From Paulownia fortunei (lineage: Eukaryota; Streptophyta; Magnoliopsida; Lamiales; Paulowniaceae), in NCBI GenBank assembly GCA_019321725.1, contig CM033121.1, positions 3,224,001 through 3,288,000 on the forward strand: 64,000 nt of DNA, in the 5' to 3' direction. Positions within the stretch are counted from its first letter, which is position 1. Each line of letters starts with the position of its first letter. The notes under the pieces were generated by a model that saw only the letters and a list, made by a program, of their open reading frames with translations, did not search any database and had not been told where the DNA came from. Both the position numbers and the translations under genes were made by a program. Shown here in pieces: positions 38,001-50,559 of the stretch.

Positions 38001-39600
38001 TCTTAACTTGGTGATACATGAGTAAGAATTTGGTGGGATTGTTTAATTTTTTTATATATGTGAACAAAATGAGTTTGTGGCTGAATTTTAGTTGGACCCA
38101 ATTTCAAGAATTTGGTGAAGTAGTCCTTTCTAAATTCTTGCTTTAGCAAACATATATTCTAGATTTAATGGTGGTTTCTAATGATTTTACTAAGTTGTCT
38201 TTCCGATTTTACTGCAATTCTTTCCTTGTTTCTGCCTTGTTTTTAAATAAATGAGGTGTAGGAGAGGGAATATTTATTCTCTTCCAGAATTCTGTGGCCA
38301 TAATCAGGAACATCTGTTATTGGTTTGGAAAAAGATGGTAGTTCAAGGTGACACCTCATGGTATTCATCCTATTCTCTTGTTGACTGATTTTTTTTTATT
38401 AACATTCAATTAAAGAGTTGTTCAGAGTTAGTAGTATATGGTTGACTATGATTTCCTTTTGTCTCAGAAGAAATGAATTGGATAGTTGTACATCACAAGG
38501 TAATCTCAAAAACTATATAAACTTTCTAGTGCAAACCAAATAGTTTTACTTCATTAATTTGGATTTAGTGGAAATGTATTTGCTTGTGAACTGACGCAAT
38601 TGATTTGAGGTATAAGAGATAAAATACCCATTCATGGCATCCTCCACCCCCTTAAAATGGGAAATGGAGAAAACCTGTTCCGCGGGCACGACGCATTGGT
38701 AAGACACATGGAATAAAACTTGAGGATCGTGATTTTGAATTTATCTGATGAAAGAAGTATCGCGTTGTTGTATCCATCCTCCTAGGGTCCTTTGATGCGC
38801 TTAAGGTGGATTCAGAAAGATGAAAAAACTGATATGAATATCCAATTCAAATGTGTATAGACTCGTTAATCGTATTTAATCGGAGACCAAACTAAGGGAA
38901 AACCCGTGAAACTTGAATTATCAAAAAAAATAAAGATGGAGAAAACTTATGAAATCGTTAACAATGATACATGAAGTTATTACTTCATAGTTCCCTTGGC
39001 TTTACGCCAACTTGCTTTTTGATGAGTCTAAGGAATGATAATAATTGAATTCTTAAGCATTAGCAGTTCTTTAGTGAAAATAGTGATACAAGCTTGTATA
39101 ACGTATGTTTCTTGTTACGTTTCCTTATAACTTCACTTACTGCTCTTATCTAAGAATCGTTTGCAATTACTCTGAGTTACAATACCGACTGATGTGCCAC
39201 TCCTTTGTGCTAGTTATTCATGTATTCCTTCAAGTGGTTTATGTTTGAAAGATCAAATGATTTCTAGAATAATTTACTGCATTGGTAAATGATAGAAAAA
39301 CCATTTGAAAATGCAGCAAACATAACTGATGTTTTACAAGCATTATCTGAAAATTATTTTCATTTTTGCAAACAAGCAATACTAGAGGTTTGAACAACAA
39401 AAATTAAAGTGGTATTCGAATTGATACAACATTTGTCTCTTGCTGGAGATGAGTCACACAACATGCTGATAGAAAGTTGGATACACATTATTTGCCTGAA
39501 GAACGAAACATTATAATCAACTAAAGACGCACAAAATAAAGCAAATCAGTCTGTATAATCAAATATATGATCAAACTCTGAACCTATAGATTGAGAAAAC
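35100..39600. other. AT-rich low-complexity tract and spacer, left arm of the RNase duplication
   Basis: From about 35,100 to 36,040 the sequence is almost entirely TATA-like alternating A/T with ATATTTATAT words. It is followed by a block at about 36,290-36,530 that reappears at 44,310-44,530 (shared ATCATAGGGAG, GAGTGTACGAGGAAAAA). The remaining part to 39,600 is AT-rich and contains no supported gene. Poly-A or poly-T runs occur at 37,227 and 37,410. The apparent open frames in the TATA tract are products of composition. Confidence 0.6.
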
Positions 39601-39622
39601 AGATCAAAGCAAGGTATGGCAC

Positions 39623-41462
39623 TCAGAGTACGGCTTGCGATTCCGAATCAGAAGAGAAGGAAGGGAACTCAATACTGGAACCACATGGTCTTCCATGTGG
39701 GAAAACTGGGCAGTGGATGAAGTTGGAGGCCGAGGTGTCCACACACAAGTAAACCTGGTAAAGCTGGGGATTGCCTGCTGGATCAACATTGCACTGTAAG
39801 AAGGGTTCATAGCCTACCCCTTCTTCAGTTGCTTGCTTTATGCTTTCCACACTGTAAAAGTTTCCGGGACGAATTCCTGAAACAACATTTTCATTGTTCT
39901 CTTTATAGCTTGTATATATGGTGAAGTTTACTTAGCTAGGTTGATAAGGCTCTCAGGTACCTGCATTTGTAAGGAGTTGGAGCAAGTTGGCTTTATGTTT
40001 GAGGTCAAGGGCAGCTTGAAAATAAGTGTGCTGATCAAGGGAGGTGCATGTTCCATGTTTCTCCCATTCATGACCCCAGAATTTGATTCCATCCCCAGAT
40101 GGGCAGGCTAGAGTTGGCCAATCCTTCTGCATTCTGCTGATAAGATCTGAAATCTGTACATTGAGCATTACCTATGTTAGATTTTAGAGTAATTAATATC
40201 CCAACACCAAAAAGAACAACCCCCCCCCCCCCCCCCCCCCCCCCCGCAAAAAAAAAAAAAAAAAAAAGAAAAGAAAAAAAAAAAAGCAACATAACCAGAC
40301 ATTTTTTAGAAAGTACAAAGAACAAATTATCAAGTGGAAAGTACTGACATTCTGAAATGTTCCAAGGTTTTACTCTTCATGACTTTTGAATCTAGGAAGC
40401 TTATAAACAAGAGACTTAATCGTAAAATGTTGTGTTTTAGCTTAAAAACATTGGTAGTATTGAATACCATTGTTCTTTCCTAGTTCTGATGCTCTTCTAT
40501 GTAACTTTAGAATAAGCCTTGTTTTTTTCTTGACGTAAAACAATCCACATCTACACCTTACCTTATATGATTGGCAAGTCAAGAAGATAACTTCATTAAT
40601 AAACTAAAAATTTTAAGGAGCTCCATGAACTAGTGAATTTGATGAAAACCATGACTGTCATTGTAAATCTCCTTGAACATATATATATGTTCATATGAGA
40701 TTATATATATATATATATATATATCTCATAAAGAATATATATACATATATATATATTTAAACCTTAACAGTAGTCCAAGGGCCTCGTATTTGAATTTTGG
40801 TTCGACCCACACCTGTTTATTGCAGTATGCGGACAATTATAGATGGCCATACTCACCCCAGCATATTTGTTTTTATTAATTAAAATCTATAACCTAGTAA
40901 TGGCACTGTAATCAAACTAATTAATTAATGACGCCGGCTAAGCTAATTATTAACAAGACTTGATGATTGACGATTGGTTAGCTGAATTTCATGTGGCATC
41001 AATGAAGAAGGTTGATTATAATAAAGCCAATTTCCACTATTTCGATGTAAAACTATGGCTTAATGAATGGGTATAAATGTTAGGTCGATGCACGTCACTA
41101 CCTTTGATATGTCTAAAGAACTGTTGCGATCACAATTTTGTGGCCATTTACCAGTATTGTAATTCGGCCACAACCCATGAATACTGAAATCTTCATCAGG
41201 TTTTCCAGTTGTGGGATAACAGCAGCTACGTTTCGTGTCACAATAAGAAGCTGGCCACTGTATCACAATCACATCGTAAGTACATATCAACGACACGATT
41301 TATACTACCTGTAATAAGTTTTTTAAAAACTAGTACGTATGTGTAATAGTTGCTAACCTGTTGAACAAAGTAGAAGAAATCAAAATCCTGGGAAGAACCC
41401 AAAATTGATAGACATTGTAAACCAAATAGCTTGATCACTACCACTGAACTCTTAACTCACAT
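39623..41462 (-). pseudogene. T2 ribonuclease copy A (S-like RNase), start region broken
   Basis: Four exons on the minus strand: 41462-41358, 41257-41102, 40153-39961 and 39876-39623. Apart from the beginning, the frame is open for 233 codons and all splice sites are intact. It encodes an S-like T2 RNase with both catalytic segments: FSIHGLWPNY and GHEWEKHGTC, so the two histidines, glutamate and lysine of the active site are kept, along with the cysteine pattern. Aligned with copy B, the start ATG at 41462 is followed at once by TGA (41459-41457) where copy B has AGA. No other ATG lies in frame in exon 1. The TATA box (TATAAATT, 41532-41525) remains. As written it cannot make a full protein unless a non-ATG or alternative first exon is used. 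It may be a very young pseudogene or a sequencing error. Intron 2 carries long C and A runs. Confidence 0.85.
40220..40267. repeat. C26 and A20 homopolymers in RNase copy A intron 2
   Basis: A run of 26 C residues at 40220-40245 is followed by GC and then 20 A residues to 40267. On the transcribed strand this is a pyrimidine run followed by a 26-G run. Copy B has no such runs at the matching site. Homopolymers of this length are prone to sequencing error. Confidence 0.95.
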
Positions 41463-42560
41463 CTCTACACTTTTAATGTTTCCTCAGACTTGGACAAGAA
41501 TATGGTATTGGAGTTGGATAGTTGAATTTATAAGCAAAGATTTTAGGATGGAGAATGGAATATCCAAAACAGTATATGCCTCCCTATTATACATAGGATA
41601 AAAATATTACAAGTTTTTGTGTGTGAAATGTGTGAAACAAGTCTAAGGCATTAATATATTTGTTGTTAATCTTTTGGAGATCTTTTTGTGTCATTGTTCC
41701 CTTTAATATTAGATTATGTGGTTTTTATACAAGATATTGTTAGGTTTACGACATGTTAGTTTCTTTTATCATTAGCAATCTTGACCACATTTTTTTATTT
41801 TTTATTTTTGGTTAAGACTTGATCTGGATCGGGACTTAATACTTCTAAGAGTAGATTTATTTATTTAATGATCTCCAGCAGAGCATTTGGATCATGTTCA
41901 CGTGCGACAATACCTAATTATTCTATGATAACTAAGTGTTCAATACTTCTAAGATAGGAAGGATCTTTATTTATCCTAATTATTGCCCTTCACCTTGTAC
42001 TATCGCATCTGACTTAATTTGTTTTAATTCTCAAAAAAATGAAAAATGGAGGTTGTGATTAACTATGAGATGATTTTAAAAAAAATCATCCCAAGATGTG
42101 TTTGTTTGTGAATGCTTTTTAAAAAAGATTTTTAAAATATATTTTCACTTTTAAAAATATATTCACATCCAAATATCTTTTCGTAAAAAAATATCACCTC
42201 AACTACAATGATTATATTTTTATCTCTCACTTATATAAGTTTGTTAAGCTTGATAAGAGCTTGATAAATAAATAGATAAATCAATCTAATATATTATTTA
42301 CTTCAAATTTTATGGGCCATAAAAATGGCATGGCCCGTTGTGCAATTAAGGTACTACTTACTTCTAGATCACACCTGAAGGCGTGATACCTAATCCTAAG
42401 ACTACCACGTTAACTTTTGGATCGTCAAAATAGCCCCTTGTATGTATGAACAACCTTGAAACCCTATCCACTATCAACTTGTCCTTGAACGTTAGTAATT
42501 TATTTTGTGAAATTTGAGAAATTTGATCAAATAAATTAAGTAAATTATTTATATGTATCA
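41463..42560 (-). promoter_or_regulatory. Upstream region of RNase copy A
   Basis: The first 550 bases match the region upstream of copy B (48,317-48,815), including TATGCCTCCCTATTATACAT and CTAAGATAGGAAGGA blocks. A TATA box lies at 41532-41525. Sequence from about 42,000 to 42,560 is not shared with copy B and carries no recognisable gene. Confidence 0.6.
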
Positions 42561-42564
42561 TATA

Positions 42565-43420
42565 AAACAAAAAAATAACTAAAACAATAAATATTATATT
42601 TAAATGTAATAATTAATACATATAAATAAGTGACCAATATATAATAATTATTTAAAACAAAATATAAATTAAGCGTGCGCGCGCACACACACGCTCATAT
42701 ATATATTTATAAATATTATATACAAAGAAAAGTAAAATATATATATAAATATATTACATATACGCATAAATATTTTTATATATAAATTTGTATATATTTA
42801 TGTATAAATATGTAGATACACACACACACACATAAGTGGACTAATTTATTTTATTTTAAATAATTTATATAAATATTTGTATAAAAACTATATATAAATA
42901 TATAATTGTGTATATATAAATATATATCATTGTTTGTTCATATATATATATATAAATTATCTAAGTATTTAAATATAAATACGAATTATATATATTTATA
43001 TATGAATATGTATATATATAAGTGTACTTAATTTATAATTATTTCAAATAATTTATATAAATATTTGTAAAAAGTATAAAAATATATAATTTATATACAT
43101 ATGTATATATATACAATTTACATAAATTATATATATGCATATGAATATTATTGTTTTAACATATAAATTTATAAATATTGAAATATATTTATATATATGT
43201 GTGAATATATATTCTGATTGTTAATATATATGAATTTCATGTACATATATACATATATATATATATTTATATAAATATAATTAAAGTTTATATACAAATA
43301 GATATAAATTTATATAAATATAAATAAAGTATATATACATACACATACATATATATATTCACATATATCTATATATATACAGTGTATATTTGAATATGTA
43401 CTTGAGAATGAAATCTGGAG
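42565..43420. repeat. AT-rich TATA-like tract, second copy
   Basis: Alternating A/T sequence resembling 35,100-36,040, starting with matching words around ATAAATAAGTGACCAAT (42,620) against TAAATAAGTGATCAAT (35,155). A GCGCGCGCACACACAC patch is at 42,674-42,692 and further CA and TA microsatellites follow. It marks the left arm of the second duplication unit. Confidence 0.7.
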
Positions 43421-43570
43421 TGGATGATTTGGGGATCCAAGAATTGGATAATATCTCGATTTTATTTATAAAAATCTAAAAGATACAAGGACATTTTTAT
43501 ATTAGTTACTTTATAAAAAATATCAATGCGGCCAATCAAACAGTGGAATAAGAATATATTAAAACTAAGA

Positions 43571-43880
43571 GGTTGTTTGGAAACCCATTTCAAATGGGTT
43601 TTTAGATATAAAAGTCCATTTGTAAAAATATTATGTGTTTGGAAATTATTTTTAAATAAACTTTTAAAATAAGTTAATTTTTTAAAAGTTCATTTTGAAA
43701 AAGTGCAAAATTGTAGTTTTTGAATTTCTTTTCTTACACTTCTACTAAATGGGTATTAAAATATATTTTTACCAAATATTTAATAATATTTATAAGCACT
43801 TTTTTAAAATATACATATTAAAAAGTCTATTTTATAGAAGTAATTTCACTTAAAAAATGCTCCCAAACATAACCAAAACA
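43571..43880. mobile_element. Possible MITE remnant
   Basis: The stretch begins GAGGTTGTTTGGAAACCC and ends GCTCCCAAACATAACCAAAA, whose reverse complement TTTTGGTTATGTTTGGGAGC shares GGTT-GTTTGG with the start. The interior is AT-rich with FRAGMENT-like self-similar words on both halves and no coding frame. The unit is about 300 bp and is absent from the corresponding place near copy A. Target duplications are not clear, so the call is tentative. Confidence 0.45.
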
Positions 43881-44738
43881 CATATAAAGAGATCTTGATT
43901 GAAAAATACATCTTAACAAGCCTACAAAACAAACAAGCCCAAAAAATATTTCATATTTCAATATATTTTTTTTAAAAGAATATATAAGATAAATTACATT
44001 AATTGTAATTATTACATTTTCATCTAACGTCCAAACACAATCTCTAAAATTATTTTTTTTCTCTAAAATTATTTTTTCTCACTATATATATATATATTTA
44101 TATCTATATTGATTGAAATGACATTTCGGTAATGAAAGCACAAATACTCACTCCCACACAATCTGAATCTATTAGGCATCGGGAGTGTTTTTAGGCCTTT
44201 AAAGTTTTTGGGTCCTGAGATGAGGAAATACACCTTTTTTTTTGTAAGAATAAATTAACGGTGGACGCTACACAACAACTTGTTATAATTAATTTCAATT
44301 TTTTGTTGATGATCTACTATGGGAAAGGAATCATAGGGAGTTTCTTTGCGTATGATTTACAATATTACAAAAACTTGTGCAATGAGTCTACAGATTAATT
44401 ATTGATTATTTTTTTTTCAATTTATTAGTAGTAGCTAATTTTGTTCAACTTTTGGCATGGTGTGTTAGTCGACTCGCCATATTGAGAAACAAACCATCCT
44501 GAGTGTACGAGGAAAAAAATTGTTCAAAGGAAAAAAACCTCCTTAGAAGTTGATTGCATTGGTAGAGCCCATACTCAAAAATTTGGACCAGTTTCACATC
44601 AATATCACTGCCACAATTTTGATAAACATTAAAAGAAATAAAACTAAATCCTAAGGTGTGTTTTTTCTGAAATTAAATTCTTGTCTTTTGGCGCTAGTTT
44701 TGGAACCTTACACTTAAAATTTTGGAATTAAAAACGGA

Positions 44739-46146
44739 TTAATGACATAAACTATCTTGAGATTTGTCTTATTTTCAAAAACTATTCTTTTAAATTTTAA
44801 AATTACAAAAAACACTCTTAACATTTGTATTTCTCTTAATGAATTGCATCTGTCACCCATTGTCATGACAAAGAATATTGATGTCAATCAAAATATAATA
44901 TGAAAATTCAATTTTATCGTATTGTTATCAAAATTTATTGAGATAAAAATGTAGTTAAGATAATTGTATTGTTCTTAATTTTGTAAGGATGTAATGGCTA
45001 TAATTTTTGTATTCATTAAATATTGTAGTTTGAGCAATTTTTTAATTCCTTTTGCATACTTTTTTTTTATTTTTTTTTTATTTTTTTCATCAAAATACAC
45101 TTATTTTATTATTCAAAACTTCCACAAGTATATTTTTAAAACTTATTTTTTTCAATAAATAGCATGTTTAAATTCTTTTGATATATTTTTCATGATTTTT
45201 TCAATAAAATAGAAAAAAACATAAATAAATAGAAAATTATTACACTAAAACACAAACTTACTATTTTCAATAATTTTAAATTACTTATTGTATTTAAATA
45301 GTATTTAAATATTAATAAAATTTAAATTTAAAAATTAAAAAAAGGTATTTTAATTCAACAAATATATAAAATAAAAAATGGTTTATAGAATATATTTGAA
45401 TAATTTCTTAATCTGCAAAAGAATAAAATAAATAAAAACTTTAGAGAAAAAAAATATATCATCATCTTCCTCCCTCAACCCTCCATCCGCGACCCGACGG
45501 AGCCAACTACCACTGCGACCAGCACCATTGTGGCCATCTAGGCCCACCCCATCACCCGCCGAGCCTCCCAGCCCTAACCAATTACACCCCCATGCCCTAG
45601 GCCACCATTCACAGCCGCCTCAACCACCAATCCTTTGCAGACCCAGCGCCGCCCACCCTCCGCAGCCGCATCCACCGCCTATCCTTCCCAAACGCACCGC
45701 CCATCCCCGCGACCTAACCCTCCTTTCAATTCTCATCGCCAACCTCCATTGCACAAACCCATGGCCTCCTGTCATCCATTCCCAACCCATTCTTGTACCC
45801 GTCACCTCCTCCCAACGTCTCGTCTCTAGTGCCTCCCATCCCATTCTCGGCGCCGCCTTACCCATCCAGATTTGAACCCCATCACCTTCCCCCACTTTCT
45901 TGGTTTTTTTTTTTTATTTTTTAATGAAAATTTTCTAAGGGACAAAGTTGTTCGTTTATATTTTTTTATTTTTAGCATTTCTCTTTTTTTTTCTTCAACT
46001 TTTTGTTAAGGGATAAAAAGGACTTTTCACTTCTGTTAATTTTTTCAGATTTTCATTACATGAAGGGATTTTTTTTTTATAATTTTAAAATATAGACAAT
46101 AATTTTAATAAATAGGTGAAATCTTAAGGATACTTTTTATCATTAA
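44739..46146. mobile_element. Non-autonomous DNA transposon with long inverted ends and GC-rich core
   Basis: The left end (44739-44821) reads TTAATGACATAAACTATCTT and on to AAATTTTAAAATTACAAAAA. The reverse complement of the right end (46146-46065) reads TTAATGATAAAAAGTATCCT and on to TATTTTAAAATTATAAAAAA. These are inverted repeats of about 80 bases with moderate divergence, the pattern of Mutator-like non-autonomous elements. The core at 45,465-45,890 is strikingly GC-rich and proline-coding in several frames, unlike anything near it. No transposase is present and a 9-bp target duplication is not evident. It lies only in the copy B unit. Confidence 0.7.
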
Positions 46147-46521
46147 CTTATTAAAAAAAAATAGACTTCAAATTCCTTATGGTATTGAGATTCCTTGTAC
46201 TCGTAATTTGAGATTAATATTTAACACGGATGTAAATGAAAAAAAGTATATATAACAAAGCAAAACGATTTATAGAAAAGAAGTAAACTATTCAAGTAGT
46301 GTCAGGAAACAAAATGGTATTCAAATTGACATTAATTTATTGTTGGAGATCAGTCATTACAACAAGCTGATAAACGTTAGATCAACATGAGTGCAACGTA
46401 TAATCAACTAAAAAAACCAGTAAAAAGGAAATTAACTAGTCACTAGCCAGTGTGAACGGTCAAATATATATGATCAAAGTCTTAACAAATAGATTGAGAA
46501 AACTGAACCAAGGTATGGCAA

Positions 46522-48316
46522 TCAGAGTTCGGCATGCGATTTCGAATCAGAAGAGAAGGAAGGGAACTCAATTCTGGAACCACATGATCTTCCATGTGGG
46601 TGAATTGGACAGTGGATGAAGTTGGAGGCAGATGTATCCACACACAAGTAAACCTGGAAAAGCTGGTGATTGCCTGCTTGATCAACATTGCAATCTATGT
46701 AGGGTTCATAACCTACGCCTTCTTCAATTGCTTTCTTTATGCTTTCCACACTGTAAAAGTTTCCGGGACTAATTCCTGCAAAAACATTTTCGTTGTTTTT
46801 TCCTCATTATATATTTGTACCGTCACAATGGTTACGTATAAAAGACGAGGACCAACTCAAGTGACAAATGTCGAGATACCCAATAGTGATTAACCTCAGT
46901 TGGATTTAGACATCGATGAAAAATGTACAGAATTGGTATCATGAAGTTTATTAGCTATGTTCATAATACATTCTTGAATTATACAAGTACCTGAGTTTCT
47001 AAGGACTTGGAGCAAGTTGGCTTTATTCTTGAGGTCAAGGGCTGCTTGAAAATAAGTGTGCTGATCAAGGGATGTGCATGTTCCATGCTTCTCCCATTCA
47101 TGACCCCAGAATTTGATTCCATCCCCAGATGGGCAGGCTAGAGTTGGCCAATCCTTCTGCATTCTGCTGATAAGATCTGAGATCTGTACATTTAATGTTA
47201 CCAATGTTATATTATAGAGTAATATCCCAACACACATACAAAAAAAAGAAGCAACATAACCAGATGTGTCTTAAAAAGGACAAAATACTCACATTATGAA
47301 ATGTTTTAAGGTTTTATTGATCATGTCATTTAATCTAGGAAGCTAAACAAGAGAATTAAACGTGTGCGTTGGTATTGAATATATACCATTGCTCTTCCTA
47401 GTTCTGATGCTAAAATCAATCATATTGTATGTGACTTTAGAATATACCATTTTTCTTTTTCTTGAAGTAAAGGCAATCCACATCTACACCTACCTTATAT
47501 GATTGGCAATTCAAGGAGATAACTTCACAAAAAAGGAAAATTTTAAGGTACTCCATGAACTAGTGAAGTTGATGAAAACCATGATGTCATTGTAAATCTC
47601 CTTCGAAATACGTTCAGATGAGATAGAGTGATCAAACTTAAGTTACAAAATTGAAGGCCCTATTACTAGGTAAAAAAAACAAAAAACCCTTTGCATCGAT
47701 CCACACCTGTCCAGTGCATTATGAGGACAATTATAGAAGGCCATAATGACCCCATCATATTTGTTTTTATTATCAAAATAATTTATTTATGACGCCGACT
47801 AAGTTAATTATTAACAAGACTTAATTAATGAGCGGTTAGCTCAATTTCATGCGGCATCAATTATTGAAGAAGGTTGGTGATAATAAAGCCAGTTTCTAGA
47901 TAACTTCATCACTATTTCGAAGTAAACTATGATGATGACTGGGTATAAATGTTAGATGGATGCATGCAATTACCTTTGATCTTTCCAAAGAACTCTCGCT
48001 ATCACAATTTTGTGGCCATTTACCAGTATTGTAATTCGGCCACAACCCATGAATACTGAAATCTTCATCAGGTTTTCCAGTAGTAGGATAGCAGCAGCTA
48101 CGTCTCGTATCACAATAAGAAGCAGGCCACTGTATCACAATCATATCAACAACACGATTTATACTACCTGTAATAAGTTTTTAAACTAGTACGTATGTTA
48201 TAATAGCTGCTAACCTGTTGAACAAAGTAGAAGAAATCAAAATCCTTGGAAGAACCCAAAATTGATAGACATTGTAAAACAAAAAGCTTGATCACTACCG
48301 AACTCGTAACTCTCAT
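46522..48316 (-). CDS. T2 ribonuclease copy B (S-like RNase)
   Basis: Four exons on the minus strand: 48316-48215, 48129-47974, 47183-46991 and 46775-46522, giving 234 residues. An N-terminal signal peptide covers about residues 1-25 (MRVTSSVVIKLFVLQCLSIL). The two catalytic segments are intact: FSIHGLWPNY with H61, and GHEWEKHGTC with H114, E115, K118 and H119. Cysteines for the usual disulfides are present. T2 RNases cleave single-stranded RNA through 2',3'-cyclic phosphates in the secretory system or outside the cell; S-like members in plants are induced by phosphate starvation, wounding and senescence. The three-intron structure is typical of S-like RNases of the RNS1/RNase LE group. The tail beyond EFPSF adds ten residues (SSDSKSHAEL) that copy C lacks and might affect sorting. 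A TATA box TATAAATA lies at 48400-48393. Copy A is its broken twin. Confidence 0.96.
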
Positions 48317-50559
48317 CTCTCTAGACTTTTAATGTTGTGATATTCAATTCCTTGGACTTGGACAAGAATATGGTGTTGGAGTTGGATAGTTGTATTTATA
48401 AGCAAAGGTCTTAGGATGGAGAATGGAATATCCAAAACAGTATATGCCTCCCTATTATACATAGGATAAAAATATTGCAAGTTTTTGTGTGTGAGACAAG
48501 TCTAAGGCATTAATGTATTTGTTGTTATCTTTTGGGAAAGTCTTGTTGAGCATCTGCACCTGTTATTGTTCCCTGAAATATAATTATATGGCTTGCTCTA
48601 TTAGATATTGTTAAGTTAATGATGGTATTAAGTTCTTTATTACTAAAAATCTTGACCAACTTTTTTTGTTTTTTTTGTTAAGACTTGATGTCGATGGGGA
48701 CTTGATACTTCTAAGAGTTGATTTATTTGTTTAATGTCTCCTCACAAACAATAAGAATCAATATGATAATTAAGTGTTGAATACTTCTAAGATAGGAAGG
48801 AGCTTTATTTTTGCTCTTTATTTCTCTTTTATTTTATCGTCTTAATATATATGTTTTTTTTTTTTAATAAAATATGAAAAATTACTCTTAAAACCGAAAA
48901 AAAAACAAAAACTGTTATATCTAAACTAGTCAATTCAATTTTTAATGATCCTACTATATTTGCATTCCCCTTCACACGTACAGAAGTATAATAGTTGCTA
49001 AATGTAATTGGGTTCCTTTCACGATAATTTGTTATTTCATTTTTATCAAATTTTTTGAAAGCATTATAGATTCCTTGTTTAGTAAGCATAGTTTGCTTAG
49101 AAGTTACTAATGTAGGTGCAATGGTTAAATGCGATAGATAATACAATATAATTTGTAATAAAATAATAAAAAAAAAATGATGAGCAATATACTTTTCATA
49201 TTTTTACTATTGCATTTCACTAAAAAAAAATCAAAAAATAACTATCATGTTTTTTTTTGTCCATCTAACCCCTTCTTAGTCATGGACTGTATGAACAACT
49301 CGTTAATTTAATGAGTCAAGATAACTTGTTGATAGTATAGTGCATCTATAATTTTGTTAATTATAAATTCGAGCCACCTAAAATAAAATTATAAACTAAC
49401 TAGTATCCTTCTTTTATAAAAAAAAATATTAAAAAAAAAAACTCATTAAGTTGGCATAGTGGTTACTCCAAGCAATTGAAAAGGATGGGAAATTTGTTAC
49501 CAGAAAAAAGGCGTTTATTGCTGGAACTTAGTCACAGAGAATTGACGTTTAATTTGCAACGTCATGTACGTGACTTATTGGGAAGCATTCCCAAATAAGC
49601 CATTTTTTAGGGACTTATATGAATTTTCCGTGTAAGGCAAGTCTTGTTCCTTATTGCTAGTTACATAAAAGTCGTGAATTTGGTTGATCTTTATATGTTT
49701 GTCCAATCTTTTAAGACAAGACAGCAACTGCGTGTACGGCTGTAATAACTTTTCATGAAGTTTTTTTAGCCAACTCATTGGGTTGGAGTGCCACACAGTA
49801 TTCACACATATATTATCAGAGGAGCACAATAATTATTTATTAGGACTAGAACTTGTAATTGTTTGACTTCTAGTCCTCTTTCGGACACGATAGTCACTTG
49901 AGATTTGAAAAGAATAATCTTTTTTCTTTTTAAAGAAAGTTTAGGAGTCAATTTGTCTTCCTAAGAAATTTTATTACACTTACGACTACTAAACAAAGTT
50001 TTCTGGTTGTGGGCGAGCAGGGATTTGAACCTGTTTATAACTATATGTCGTTTTCACTGGATTTTCCTAAAGTACCCTCAAAATAACATTTTCTCTCCCT
50101 ATCGATTTCAGATTACTTATAGAATGAGTATTATTATTACATTTGTTATATGATTAGTTAAGTTTTGCAGTTAAATAACTAAAAAAATAAATTTTTTCCA
50201 CTCAGTATTTTGTTTTAAAGTTACATTTTCTTATGACACCACTTCTTCATTATAGGGTGTAAAGCCTTACAGGTTAATATATATGCACTCCCATTAATGA
50301 AAATCCATGGAGACTTGAAAACAACAGTTCGGTAGAAAGAGTGTCATCACTAACAAATCCAACAACAAAGCCTTGTCATCTTAGTGTTTTTTCTACCACA
50401 AATTACAAATCTTTCCATGAAGTTGGTATTTTATTACAAGATCTATTGCAGGACAGTACAATTAAAATGGTCGATACACAAGTATAGACACATTAATTTT
50501 TAATAGCAACAGCAACGATACTATAAGTGAACAAAAGAAAAATTGATCATCGGAAGCGT
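48317..50559. other. Spacer between RNase copies B and C
   Basis: The first 500 bases are the copy B promoter and match that of copy A. The rest to 50,400 is AT-rich, with no supported gene. Downstream of copy C, about 50,400-50,559, is its probable 3' UTR. Confidence 0.5.
48393..48400 (-). promoter_or_regulatory. TATA box of RNase copy B
   Basis: TATAAATA on the minus strand about 77 bases before the start codon. Copy A keeps TATAAATT at the equivalent site (41532-41525). Confidence 0.6.

Noticed and set aside
45528..45875. Open frame of 115 codons, proline- and histidine-rich
   Set aside because: Several frames are open at once owing to GC-rich low complexity inside a transposon-like unit; no domain, no sound start context.
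49995..50040. tRNA-like T-arm (minus strand, GGTTCAAATCCCTG)
   Set aside because: The matching acceptor stem, anticodon arm and D arm were not found upstream; at most a fragment.
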